DNA from: Rhodoferax sp. UBA5149 | GTDB lineage: Bacteria; Pseudomonadota; Gammaproteobacteria; Burkholderiales; Burkholderiaceae_C | Assembly (NCBI RefSeq): GCF_002413825.1 | Contig: NZ_DHXT01000211.1 | Coordinates: 1-5,581, forward strand | Direction: 5' to 3' | Length of the DNA: 5,581 nucleotides | Part shown: positions 1 to 5,581 of the stretch, piece after piece | Numbering within the stretch: position 1 is the stretch's first letter | Layout: every line of letters starts with the position of its first letter | Notes under the pieces: generated by a model | Seen by the model: the letters and a program-made list of their open reading frames with translations, nothing else | Database searches by the model: none | Told to the model about the DNA's origin: nothing | Program-made: the position numbers and the translations under genes

Positions 1-1843
1 TCCACTGAAACGTGCGGTGCGCAAACTGGATGTGCATGCCAGCCTGAATCATCCAGCTCCATAACGGCGCCACCTGCTCGCCTTGCGTGATGCTGTTGGT
101 GGAGACAAAACCGCAGCGCACTTTGCGCCGCGCCAGGGTCTCCACCCGGTCCACATCGGCAAACAGGTCGCCAAAGCCTGCCTGCGCACCGCCAAACTTC
201 ACGTCCTTGAATTTTTTGCGGTCGCGGCTGGCACTCGCGGCAATACCGGCAAAGCTGTCGGGCGCGGTGGTGATGTAGCGTGCCGCCTTGATGTACCAGC
301 CTGCCACGTAGTCCAGCACCCCGGCGCCTTTCATCCCTGCGCACACCGTTTCCATGTCCTCTTTTTGCTCGTCGGACTGGTGCTGCTTGCCCACAAACGG
401 CGGGTTGCCCAGGATGTAGTTGAGCTTGGTTGGCGGCACAAAGTCGGCCCAGTCAATGCGCAAGGCGTTGCCGTGGCGGATGTGGGCGCTGCGTTTAAGC
501 GGCACGCGCAGCATGGGTTCGCCAAACTCGGTGCCCGCTTCCACGTTCATCTGATGGTCGGTGAGCCACATGGCAACTTGCGCCACCTGCGCGGGAAATT
601 CTTCGTATTCGATGCCGTAAAACTGGTCCACATCGACCTTGAGAAAGTCAAATACATGGCCGATGCGGCTGCCAAAGTGGCTAGCCGACCGCATCACGTC
701 GAGCTCCAGCTTGCGCAACTCGCGGTAGGCCACGACCAAAAAGTTGCCACAGCCGCAGGCTGGGTCAAGAAAAGTGAGGGTTTGCAGCTTTTTGTGAAAC
801 TCAAACAGGCGGGTCGCATCGCCTTTGATCTTTTCAAACTCGGCGCGTAGCTCGTCCAAAAACAGCGGCTGGATCAGCTTGAGGATGTTGGTTTCACTGG
901 TGTAGTGCGCGCCCAGTTCGCGGCGGCGCTCAGCGGCGTCCAACTCAATCACGCGCTGGAACATGGCGCCAAAGATGGCGGGCGAGATGTTGCCCCAGTT
1001 GCGTTGGCACAGGGTGATGAGCTGCTTGCGCATGGCGGCGGTGAAAGAAGGCGGGTCAATGCGTTCTTCAAACAGACGGCCATTGATGTAGGGGAACAAG
1101 GCAAACTGTTCGGCCAGCGCGCTCTGGCGCGCTGGCGTGTCTTTGTTGAGCGTCACGAACAGGGTGTCAAGCACCGCGCCGACGTTGGAGCCGTCCTCAT
1201 GGGTGTGGAAGTCAATCAGGTCGTGGAAGCTGTCCTTGGGCTGAAAGATGCCGGTGTCATCGGCAAACAGGCAAAACAGCAGCCGCACCAGGAATACCTC
1301 CAGATGGTGACCGCTGTAGCCGTCCTGCTTCAGTGCGTCGTGTAGCTCGCCCAGCGCGTCCACCGCCACGCGGTTGATGGCCTCTTCGACCCGGATGCGC
1401 TGCTTGCGGTAGCCTGCAATGAAATAGAAAAGCCGCAGATGCTTGTCCAGCTCGGGCAGCGTGAAGCGGTGGACTTTATCTTCGTCAAGGTCATGCAGCT
1501 CAAAGTGCCAGAAGTCGCACAGCAGGATGTAGCGCGGTTCTTCATCGGCTTTGAGGCCGGGGAAGTAGTCCTTGGCTTGTTTGAAGGCTTTGACCAAGTC
1601 CTTGCCACGGCTTTTGTGCTCAATGAGCAGGGTGCCTTTCCACAGCAGGTCGATGTAGCCGTCTTTGTGGTCAATTTTCTTGACGCGCTTCTCAAACGTG
1701 GCGACCTTGCGGCGTTTGATGCCGAACACCTCGAAAAACTCATCCCAAAAGCTCTTGGCATCGGCGTCTTCGCGCTCGACGTGTTTCCAGTCTTTGGAAA
1801 AGGCACGGGCACGGTTGGCGATTTCTTTCCAGTCGAGAGGCAT
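1..1843 (-). CDS. MmeI-like Type IIL restriction-modification enzyme (fused endonuclease and adenine-N6 DNA methyltransferase), C-terminus beyond window
   Basis: One open frame of 614 codons runs from ATG at 1843 off the left edge without a stop. An N-terminal nuclease domain (residues ~1-180) carries FGIKRRKVATFEKRVKK (41-57) and a PD-(D/E)xK site D65-X9-E75-H-K77, matching the MmeI spacing. A helical spacer (~180-310) follows. The class I SAM-dependent methyltransferase domain shows motif X-like GAHYTSETNI (311-320), motif I LDPACGCGNF (359-368), an acidic motif near YGIEYEEF (409-416) and motif IV NPPF (480-483), the N6-adenine signature. STNSITQGEQ (581-590) and FAHRTFQW (607-614) are also family hallmarks. 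Known members are about 900-1100 residues, so the target-recognition domain should lie left of the window. By family knowledge such enzymes methylate one strand of an asymmetric site and cut at a distance; the specificity cannot be read here. An in-frame TAG lies upstream of the ATG and no alternative start occurs between them. No clear Shine-Dalgarno is seen. About 48 residues (525-572) look inserted. Nuclease and methyltransferase motifs appear intact, so the visible part looks functional. Confidence 0.93.
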   Translation of the reverse strand, partial: MPLDWKEIANRARAFSKDWKHVEREDADAKSFWDEFFEVFGIKRRKVATFEKRVKKIDHKDGYIDLLWKGTLLIEHKSRGKDLVKAFKQAKDYFPGLKADEEPRYILLCDFWHFELHDLDEDKVHRFTLPELDKHLRLFYFIAGYRKQRIRVEEAINRVAVDALGELHDALKQDGYSGHHLEVFLVRLLFCLFADDTGIFQPKDSFHDLIDFHTHEDGSNVGAVLDTLFVTLNKDTPARQSALAEQFALFPYINGRLFEERIDPPSFTAAMRKQLITLCQRNWGNISPAIFGAMFQRVIELDAAERRRELGAHYTSETNILKLIQPLFLDELRAEFEKIKGDATRLFEFHKKLQTLTFLDPACGCGNFLVVAYRELRKLELDVMRSASHFGSRIGHVFDFLKVDVDQFYGIEYEEFPAQVAQVAMWLTDHQMNVEAGTEFGEPMLRVPLKRSAHIRHGNALRIDWADFVPPTKLNYILGNPPFVGKQHQSDEQKEDMETVCAGMKGAGVLDYVAGWYIKAARYITTAPDSFAGIAASASRDRKKFKDVKFGGAQAGFGDLFADVDRVETLARRKVRCGFVSTNSITQGEQVAPLWSWMIQAGMHIQFAHRTFQW

Positions 1844-1860
1844 GTTGCGGTCTGGTTTTG

Positions 1861-1889
1861 GATTCGTGAATCTTATTGGGCTCTAGCCC
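1861..1889. repeat. Two short perfect inverted repeats upstream of the restriction-modification gene
   Basis: GATTC-GT-GAATC (1861-1872) and GGGCT-CT-AGCCC (1878-1889) are each a perfect 5-base inverted repeat with a 2-base centre. They lie 18 and 35 bases upstream of the ATG of the MmeI-like gene, in its likely untranslated leader. They could be operator half-sites or small hairpins near the ribosome binding region. Neither is followed by a T-run on the minus strand, so they are poor terminators. Palindromes this short arise by chance, and the second also falls within a possible dispersed repeat. No function is assigned. Confidence 0.3.
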
Positions 1890-1930
1890 GCGTTCTTTAT
1901 GCGTGAGCAGCTACTGTTTTTATAGCAACC
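1871..1930. repeat. Possible dispersed intergenic repeat of Comamonadaceae type
   Basis: This stretch contains GGCTCTAGC, then a CGC...GCG pair around a short AT-rich loop, then GAGCAGCTACTG and TTTTTATAGCAACC. It resembles from memory a small repeat common between genes in Comamonadaceae genomes, with a CTAGCGC...GCG...AGCAGCTA core followed by a T-run and ATAGCA. The copy is imperfect in the stem. It sits in the 125-base gap between cysB and the restriction-modification gene, where such elements usually lie. The identification is recall-based and not verified by any alignment. Confidence 0.35.
1919..1924 (-). promoter_or_regulatory. Candidate extended -10 for the restriction-modification gene
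   Basis: The minus strand reads TGCTATAAA here, giving TATAAA with an upstream TGn extended -10 element. A TTGACG lies upstream but only 13 bases away, too close for a standard -35. Transcription would start near 1911 and leave a leader of about 70 bases that includes both short inverted repeats. The candidate lies within the possible dispersed repeat, so it may be coincidental. Confidence 0.2.
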
Positions 1931-1968
1931 ACAGGTACGTCAAAGTGACATTGAGCATCCAAAAATTC

Positions 1969-2922
1969 TCACAGTTCATAGTCGTCCACATGCCCGGTCA
2001 TCGCGCGGGCGACCAAATTGCGGTCCAGGCGGTCACTCAACAACTCGGCAAACTTGTAGACAAAATTGCGCAGGTAGGCGCCGCGTTTGAAGGCGACCCG
2101 GGTCACATTCTGGCCAAACAACAGCCCGGCCGGACGTACCACCAGATCGCTTTTGGCGCCCTCCGCCACGACGTCGCGCACCGCCATTTCAGCGGCAATG
2201 CCGACGCCCAGACCGAGCCGGACGTAGGTCTTGATCACGTCCGAATCAATCGCTTCGAGCGCGATGCGGGGCTCCAGTTTGCGCGCGGCAAACGCATGGT
2301 CAATCTTGGTGCGGCCGGTGTAAGACGGGTGGTAGGTAATCAGGGGCTCGTGGGCGATGTCTTCCAGCGTCAGATGTTCCTTCAGGGCCAAGGGGTGGCC
2401 CACCGGCAGCACCAGCACATGCTGCCACTCGTAGCACGGCAAAGTCACCAGTTCTGAATAGCCGGTCAGGGATTCGGTGGCAATGCCGATCTCCGCCACT
2501 TCGTCGATCAACATTTGGGCCACCTGGCCCGGCGAACCCTGGTGCAGGCTGACGTTGACCTTGGGGTAGGCTTGGCGCAGCTTGGCCACGGGCTCCGGCA
2601 ACACATAGCGCGCTTGCGTGTGGGTGGTGGCGATCGACAGCGTGCCGCTGTCTTCGGCGCTGTACTGCTCACCAATGCGTTTGAGGTTGCCGACCTCGCG
2701 CATGATGAGCTCAATGCTTTTGAGCACATGCTGGCCCGGCTCGGTGACCCGTTTGAGGCGTTTGCCATGGCGCGCAAAAATTTCGATGCCGAGCTCTTCC
2801 TCCAGCTCGATGATGGCTTTGGAGACGCCCGGTTGCGAGGTGTGCAGGGCCTTGGCCGCTTCAGTCAGGTTGAGATTGCGCCTGACGGCTTCTTGAACAA
2901 AACGGAATTGATGTAGGTTCAT
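1969..2922 (-). CDS. cysB: CysB-family LysR-type transcriptional regulator of sulfur assimilation
   Basis: The 317-residue product has the usual length and layout of CysB. A winged helix-turn-helix occupies residues ~1-60, with the recognition region LTEAAKALHTSQPGVSKAI at 19-37. A linker helix (~60-90) and a two-lobed periplasmic-binding-type effector domain follow. TTHTQARY (99-106) and HQGSP (127-131) are CysB hallmarks. The residues that hold the sulfate/effector in enteric CysB appear at the same numbers: T100, T102, Q103, T149 and T202. CysB-type proteins activate sulfate uptake and reduction genes and sense N-acetylserine. Close relatives (Cbl, SsuR) control sulfonate use and share these residues, so the exact regulon is uncertain. 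ATG at 2922 is chosen because MNLHQFRF matches family N-termini. A TTG at 2934 would add four residues (MKFD). Neither start has a good Shine-Dalgarno. The upstream neighbour, a siroheme-type chelatase gene, fits sulfite reduction. The downstream neighbour is an unrelated restriction-modification gene. Confidence 0.94.
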   Translation of the reverse strand: MNLHQFRFVQEAVRRNLNLTEAAKALHTSQPGVSKAIIELEEELGIEIFARHGKRLKRVTEPGQHVLKSIELIMREVGNLKRIGEQYSAEDSGTLSIATTHTQARYVLPEPVAKLRQAYPKVNVSLHQGSPGQVAQMLIDEVAEIGIATESLTGYSELVTLPCYEWQHVLVLPVGHPLALKEHLTLEDIAHEPLITYHPSYTGRTKIDHAFAARKLEPRIALEAIDSDVIKTYVRLGLGVGIAAEMAVRDVVAEGAKSDLVVRPAGLLFGQNVTRVAFKRGAYLRNFVYKFAELLSDRLDRNLVARAMTGHVDDYEL

Positions 2923-2926
2923 ATCA

Positions 2927-2948
2927 AATTTCAACTAACAATGAAATT
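2927..2948. promoter_or_regulatory. Inverted repeat at the cysB start, possible autoregulatory operator
   Basis: AATTTCA-N8-TGAAATT is a perfect 7-base inverted repeat ending 4 bases upstream of the cysB ATG. It spans the alternative TTG start and the expected transcription start. LysR-type regulators, including CysB, commonly repress their own genes by binding imperfect dyads near the promoter. The spacing here is even-centred (T-N12-A) and does not exactly match the classic T-N11-A LysR box. The AT-rich context raises the chance of coincidence. Confidence 0.38.
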
Positions 2949-2949
2949 A

Positions 2950-2955
2950 ATTATG
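2950..2955 (-). promoter_or_regulatory. Candidate -10 box for cysB
   Basis: The minus strand reads CATAAT, matching five of six bases of the sigma-70 -10 consensus. It lies in the 65-base AT-rich gap between the chelatase gene and cysB. No convincing -35 is found 16-18 bases upstream. Transcription would begin near 2943, inside the inverted repeat, leaving a leader of about 20 bases. No terminator is visible in this gap, so cysB may also be read from the upstream lpt-chelatase message. Confidence 0.28.
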
Positions 2956-2987
2956 CCCCAGCTACATATGCAAGCCGTAAAAATTCT

Positions 2988-3362
2988 TCAGGACAGCGCA
3001 ATTCGGGCCATGAGCTCGATGATTTGCGCCTCTTCACCGATAGCAGGTCTCAGACTGAACACGACCTGTGGATGGCTGGCCTGTAAGGTGACCATCAGGC
3101 GTGGCAGGTCTTCCCGTGCGTGTCGGCCCACGCCCAAAAACAGGGGCACCACCGTTATGGCGGTGACACCCAGGACCGCCAATTCGGCGGCGCTGGTGGG
3201 CAGGTCGGGCGTGCTGAGTTCCAGGTAAGCGCAGCGCACCTGAACTTCAGGGGCGATTTCCCGGATTTGGCTGGCCACCGCCTCAATGGGTTTTCGCCAC
3301 AAGGGATCGCGCGAGCCATGGGCCAGCAAAATCGTGCCACGCGCCGTATCAGTTTGCATCAT
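2988..3362 (-). CDS. cbiX: Small CbiX/SirB-type sirohydrochlorin chelatase
   Basis: About 124 residues form a single small chelatase domain of the CbiX-S type, roughly half the size of the two-domain CbiX, CbiK and HemH enzymes. The family inserts a metal into sirohydrochlorin: iron gives siroheme and cobalt feeds B12 synthesis. Counting from GTG at 3365 as residue 1, LLAHGSRDP (13-21) holds the conserved metal-binding H16 and GVGRHAREDLP (78-88) holds H82. The hydrophobic strand VTAITVVPLFL (67-77) and the C-terminal RPAIG are also typical. Proximity to cysB favours siroheme supply for sulfite reductase, an inference from context because the sequence does not settle iron versus cobalt. The start is ambiguous: GTG 3365, ATG 3362 and ATG 3359 are consecutive. 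ATG 3362 is used here, though a weak GAAG five bases upstream slightly favours 3359. The gene begins seven bases after the lptG stop codon, so cotranscription with lptFG is likely. Confidence 0.92.
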   Translation of the reverse strand: MMQTDTARGTILLAHGSRDPLWRKPIEAVASQIREIAPEVQVRCAYLELSTPDLPTSAAELAVLGVTAITVVPLFLGVGRHAREDLPRLMVTLQASHPQVVFSLRPAIGEEAQIIELMARIALS

Positions 3363-3369
3363 CACTTCG

Positions 3370-4476
3370 CTATCGCCGCAGGACCAGCCAGCCGAACGCC
3401 GTCAGGGAAAGCAGTGAATAAATCATGCCCGGCAGTGCCGCGGTCAGCCAGGGCTGCCAGCTCTGCAGGTTGCCAATGTAGCCAAAGACGTTATTCAGCA
3501 GGAAGAAACTGATGCCCGCCATCACCCCGCCGAACACATAGGTCGCAATCCCGCCCGAGCGGAAGTGCAGGTAGGCAAAGGGCAGGGCCAGCACCACCAT
3601 GACCAGGCAACTCAAGGGGTAAAAAACTTTCTTCCAGAACTCGATCTCGTAGCGCTGCGCGCTCTGTCCATTGACATCCAGGTGCCGGATGTACTCAAAC
3701 AAGTCAATCGTGCTCATGCGTTCGGGCTTGAGCAGGGCCGCCGACACCATCTCCGAGCTGATCTGGTTCGGCCAGCGAAAACTGTCCATGTGTGTACGTT
3801 CGATTCGCGCGGTATCGGTACCCCGTTCCGGGAACTCGGTCCGGTCCACCTGCTTCAGGGCCCAGGCGTCATCACTTCCATAGGTGGCGGTTTGTGCGTG
3901 CACCATGGACATCAGGAAGCCCTGGTTATCGAATTCGAAGATGCGTACCTCGCGCATGCTGCCATCCGACTCCAGCGAGTTGACGTTGACCGCGTACTGC
4001 GCATAGCGCTGCTTTTCTTTCAACCAGGCGCCAGTCTGACCGACCGTGATGCGCCCCTGGTAGCGGGCCTTCAGGAGCTGTCCGGTGCGGTCGGCGACGG
4101 GTGAGACGTAATCGCCGATGGCAAAGGTCAACAAGACAAAGCCCAAACCCAGCATCAGCAGTGTTCTCAGGGCGCGCCACGGGCCCAGCCCGCTGGTTCG
4201 CAAAATGGTGAATTCCGAACTTTGCGCAAAACCCGCCATGACAAAAATAGTGCCGATCAGAACGGCGATCGGCAGCAACTCATAGAGGTGACTCGGAATC
4301 ATCAGCGCCACATAGGTCAGGGCATGGACCAGGCCGTAACCGGCCGCCGCATGGCCTCCGATGGACTGGATTTCCTCCACCAAATCAAAAAAGAAAAACA
4401 GGGAGAGAAAGGCGAGGGTGACAAACATCACCGCATACAGCACCTCGCCGTAGATCAGGCGTCGGATCGTTTTCAA
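3370..4476 (-). CDS. lptG: Lipopolysaccharide export system permease LptG
   Basis: The 368-residue product has the usual LptG length. It pairs with LptF and the ATPase LptB in the inner-membrane ABC transporter that extracts lipopolysaccharide and passes it to LptC and the periplasmic bridge. Three N-terminal membrane segments (about 12-32, 60-82, 102-122) precede a periplasmic beta-jellyroll (~125-275). Three C-terminal segments follow (about 283-303, 312-330, 345-366). SSEFTILRTSGLGPWRAL (86-103) is the cytoplasmic coupling region expected to contact LptB. FWKKVFYPLSCLVMVVLALP (280-299) is the conserved start of the fourth membrane segment. The start is TTG at 4476, giving the family-like MKTIRRLIYGEV; the next in-frame methionine (residue 17) would remove part of the first membrane helix. 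The start overlaps the lptF stop as TTGA, with GGAAG eight bases upstream, indicating translational coupling. The gene is placed second, as in most lptFG pairs. Confidence 0.97.
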   Translation of the reverse strand: MKTIRRLIYGEVLYAVMFVTLAFLSLFFFFDLVEEIQSIGGHAAAGYGLVHALTYVALMIPSHLYELLPIAVLIGTIFVMAGFAQSSEFTILRTSGLGPWRALRTLLMLGLGFVLLTFAIGDYVSPVADRTGQLLKARYQGRITVGQTGAWLKEKQRYAQYAVNVNSLESDGSMREVRIFEFDNQGFLMSMVHAQTATYGSDDAWALKQVDRTEFPERGTDTARIERTHMDSFRWPNQISSEMVSAALLKPERMSTIDLFEYIRHLDVNGQSAQRYEIEFWKKVFYPLSCLVMVVLALPFAYLHFRSGGIATYVFGGVMAGISFFLLNNVFGYIGNLQSWQPWLTAALPGMIYSLLSLTAFGWLVLRR

Positions 4477-5581
4477 GTCGGTGACTTCCGCAAAAATAAG
4501 TTAGCTGGGCGCAGCAAGGTGCGCCAGCGCCAGTTGTTATGCCCCTTGGCCAGCCAGAAGGTTCCTAGCAGCAGCGCGCCGCCATGCAGTACCAGCAAAA
4601 ATCCGCTGAATGTGAATTTGCCGGAGGCAATCCAGCTCTGGCCCAGGTTCAACAGGTTGTAATACATCACGAAAGCAAACATGGCGAAAATCAGGTTGGC
4701 ACTGCGCCCGACACGGGGGTTGACGCTCGAAACTGCGATGCCGATGATTACAAAATTGATGGCCGCCAGAATCAATCCGATGCGCCATGACAATTCGGCC
4801 AAATTCGGCAGCGTCAGGTTGCTCAGCAATGCGAGTGTGGGGCGGGTGTTGGTGGGGACGTAATCTGTGCCGCCGAGAACGTCCACGCCGACCTTGGTGC
4901 CGTATTCTTCAAACTCGCTGATTTTCAGGTCAGACTTGCCAATCACGCTCTCCAGCCGCTGTCCGTTGCCGAGCATCAAGAACCGGTCTTGTCCGACACG
5001 CTGGATGCGCCCGCTGCGGGCGGAGGTGATGGTCTCCTTGCCATATTCGGTGGTGGCAATAAAGACGTTGGAGCCCGATTGCTGGCCGGAGGCGTTTTTC
5101 TCCACAAAAAATACCCGTTTCCCTCCGGCTGACTCCTGAAACTGCCCGGGTTCAATACGTTCAATATCACCCCGCTTCTCGTACTGGTCCTTCATGTTTT
5201 CAATTTGCAGGTTGGACCAGGGCAGCACCAGCAGTGCCAGCGCCATCACCACCAGCAACACGGGCCAGGCAAACCGGAACAGGGGGCCGAGCAAGGACGA
5301 CAAGCCCCGTCCACTGGTGAACCAGATCACCATCTCGCTGTCGCGGTACATGCGTGACAAGGTGGCGATGATCGAGATGAACAGACTCATGGTCAGAATG
5401 GTCGGCATGTAGGCGAGCACGATGTAGCCCATGACCAATATCACGTCAGAGGGGTTGAAGCTGCCGCGCGAGGCCTGGCCGAGCGTGCGTATCAGTGTCA
5501 TGGTCATGACAACCGTTGCCAGCACGATCAGCGTAGCGCCAAAACTGCGCGCCAACTCCTTGCGAATGGAAGAATGGAATA
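4473..5581 (-). CDS. lptF: Lipopolysaccharide export system permease LptF, start just beyond window
   Basis: The frame is open to the right edge and reads FHSSIRKELARSFGATL at its beginning. Relatives begin MLFHSSLRKELARSFG, so the true start is probably two codons outside the window and the full protein about 370 residues. Residues are numbered on that basis. Membrane segments lie near 14-34, 51-76, 105-122, 267-286, 297-315 and 328-346, around a periplasmic beta-jellyroll (~125-260). SEMVIWFTSGRGL (83-95) is the coupling-helix region for LptB. EPGQFQESAGGKRVFFVE (145-162) is typical of LptF jellyroll sequences. ELSWRIGLILAAINFVIIGI (264-283) and SSVNPRVGRSANL (286-298) match the conserved fourth and fifth membrane region. 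With LptG it forms the transmembrane pair of the LPS exporter. A TTG at 5555 is a possible internal start but would cut ten conserved residues. The promoter and ribosome binding site are outside the window. Confidence 0.96.
   Translation of the reverse strand, partial: FHSSIRKELARSFGATLIVLATVVMTMTLIRTLGQASRGSFNPSDVILVMGYIVLAYMPTILTMSLFISIIATLSRMYRDSEMVIWFTSGRGLSSLLGPLFRFAWPVLLVVMALALLVLPWSNLQIENMKDQYEKRGDIERIEPGQFQESAGGKRVFFVEKNASGQQSGSNVFIATTEYGKETITSARSGRIQRVGQDRFLMLGNGQRLESVIGKSDLKISEFEEYGTKVGVDVLGGTDYVPTNTRPTLALLSNLTLPNLAELSWRIGLILAAINFVIIGIAVSSVNPRVGRSANLIFAMFAFVMYYNLLNLGQSWIASGKFTFSGFLLVLHGGALLLGTFWLAKGHNNWRWRTLLRPANLFLRKSPT
4485..4489 (-). promoter_or_regulatory. Ribosome binding site supporting the TTG start of lptG
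   Basis: GGAAG on the minus strand lies eight bases upstream of the TTG at 4476, inside the last codons of lptF. It supports the rare TTG start over the distant internal methionine. Because start and stop overlap as TTGA, ribosomes ending lptF can reinitiate directly, which helps keep the two permease subunits in balance. Confidence 0.5.

Noticed and set aside
83..850. Long plus-strand open frame of 255 codons
   Set aside because: It lies wholly opposite the MmeI-like gene, whose frame carries clear family motifs. The plus-strand product has no recognisable domain and is rich in Ala, Val and His, as expected from the reverse of biased codons.
1..1843. Possible frameshift or decay in the MmeI-like gene, since only short frames begin with a start codon and end inside the window
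   Set aside because: Translating codon by codon from ATG 1843 to base 2 gives 614 residues with no stop and with motifs in the expected order; the gene simply leaves the window.
1878..1889. GGGCTCTAGCCC as a Rho-independent terminator for cysB
   Set aside because: The stem is only 4-5 base pairs and is followed on the minus strand by AATAAGATT instead of a T-run.
1330..1906. Other open frames of about 155-160 codons on both strands (1330-1812 minus, 1439-1906 plus)
   Set aside because: Both overlap the nuclease domain of the MmeI-like gene in other frames, show no motifs and have low-complexity composition.
1844..1968. tRNA gene, attachment site or small RNA at the cysB/restriction-modification junction
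   Set aside because: No cloverleaf-like arms, TTCGA loop or direct repeats were found, and the opposite end of any inserted segment is outside the window.
1876..2916. Plus-strand frames opposite cysB
   Set aside because: The CysB frame has full-length family similarity, including effector-site residues. The plus-strand frames look like shadows of it.

Overview
This window looks like chromosomal DNA of a beta-proteobacterium, most likely Burkholderiales, family Comamonadaceae (Rhodoferax/Polaromonas-like). That placement is from memory of protein styles: a CysB beginning MNLHQFRFVQEA, an LptF beginning (ML)FHSSIRKELARSFG, a very small CbiX, and an intergenic sequence resembling repeats of that family. 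The window is nearly all coding, and all five genes lie on the minus strand, so transcription runs from high to low coordinates.

Layout in order of transcription. lptF (right edge to 4473) lacks only its first one or two codons, which lie beyond the window. lptG (4476-3370) overlaps it by 4 bases. Together they encode the inner-membrane permease of the lipopolysaccharide exporter LptB2FG. A small CbiX/SirB-type chelatase gene (about 3362-2988) follows lptG after a few bases and is probably translated from the same message. After a 65-base AT-rich gap comes a CysB-family LysR regulator (2922-1969), with an inverted repeat just upstream of its start codon. The chelatase and CysB fit together: sirohydrochlorin ferrochelatase makes siroheme for sulfite reductase, and CysB controls sulfur assimilation.

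A 125-base intergenic stretch (1844-1968) holds two short perfect inverted repeats and a sequence resembling a dispersed repeat. It separates this housekeeping block from a defence gene. From 1843 down to the left edge one uninterrupted reading frame of 614 codons encodes the N-terminal part of an MmeI-like (Type IIL) restriction-modification enzyme. A PD-(D/E)xK nuclease domain is followed by a spacer and an adenine-N6 DNA methyltransferase domain. Its target-recognition domain and C-terminus lie beyond the left edge.

No RNA genes, CRISPR arrays, insertion sequences or integrase genes are visible. No stretch without a gene exceeds 300 bases. The most distinctive element is the MmeI-like enzyme, which has a probable internal insertion in its methyltransferase domain. 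No clearly new system was found.
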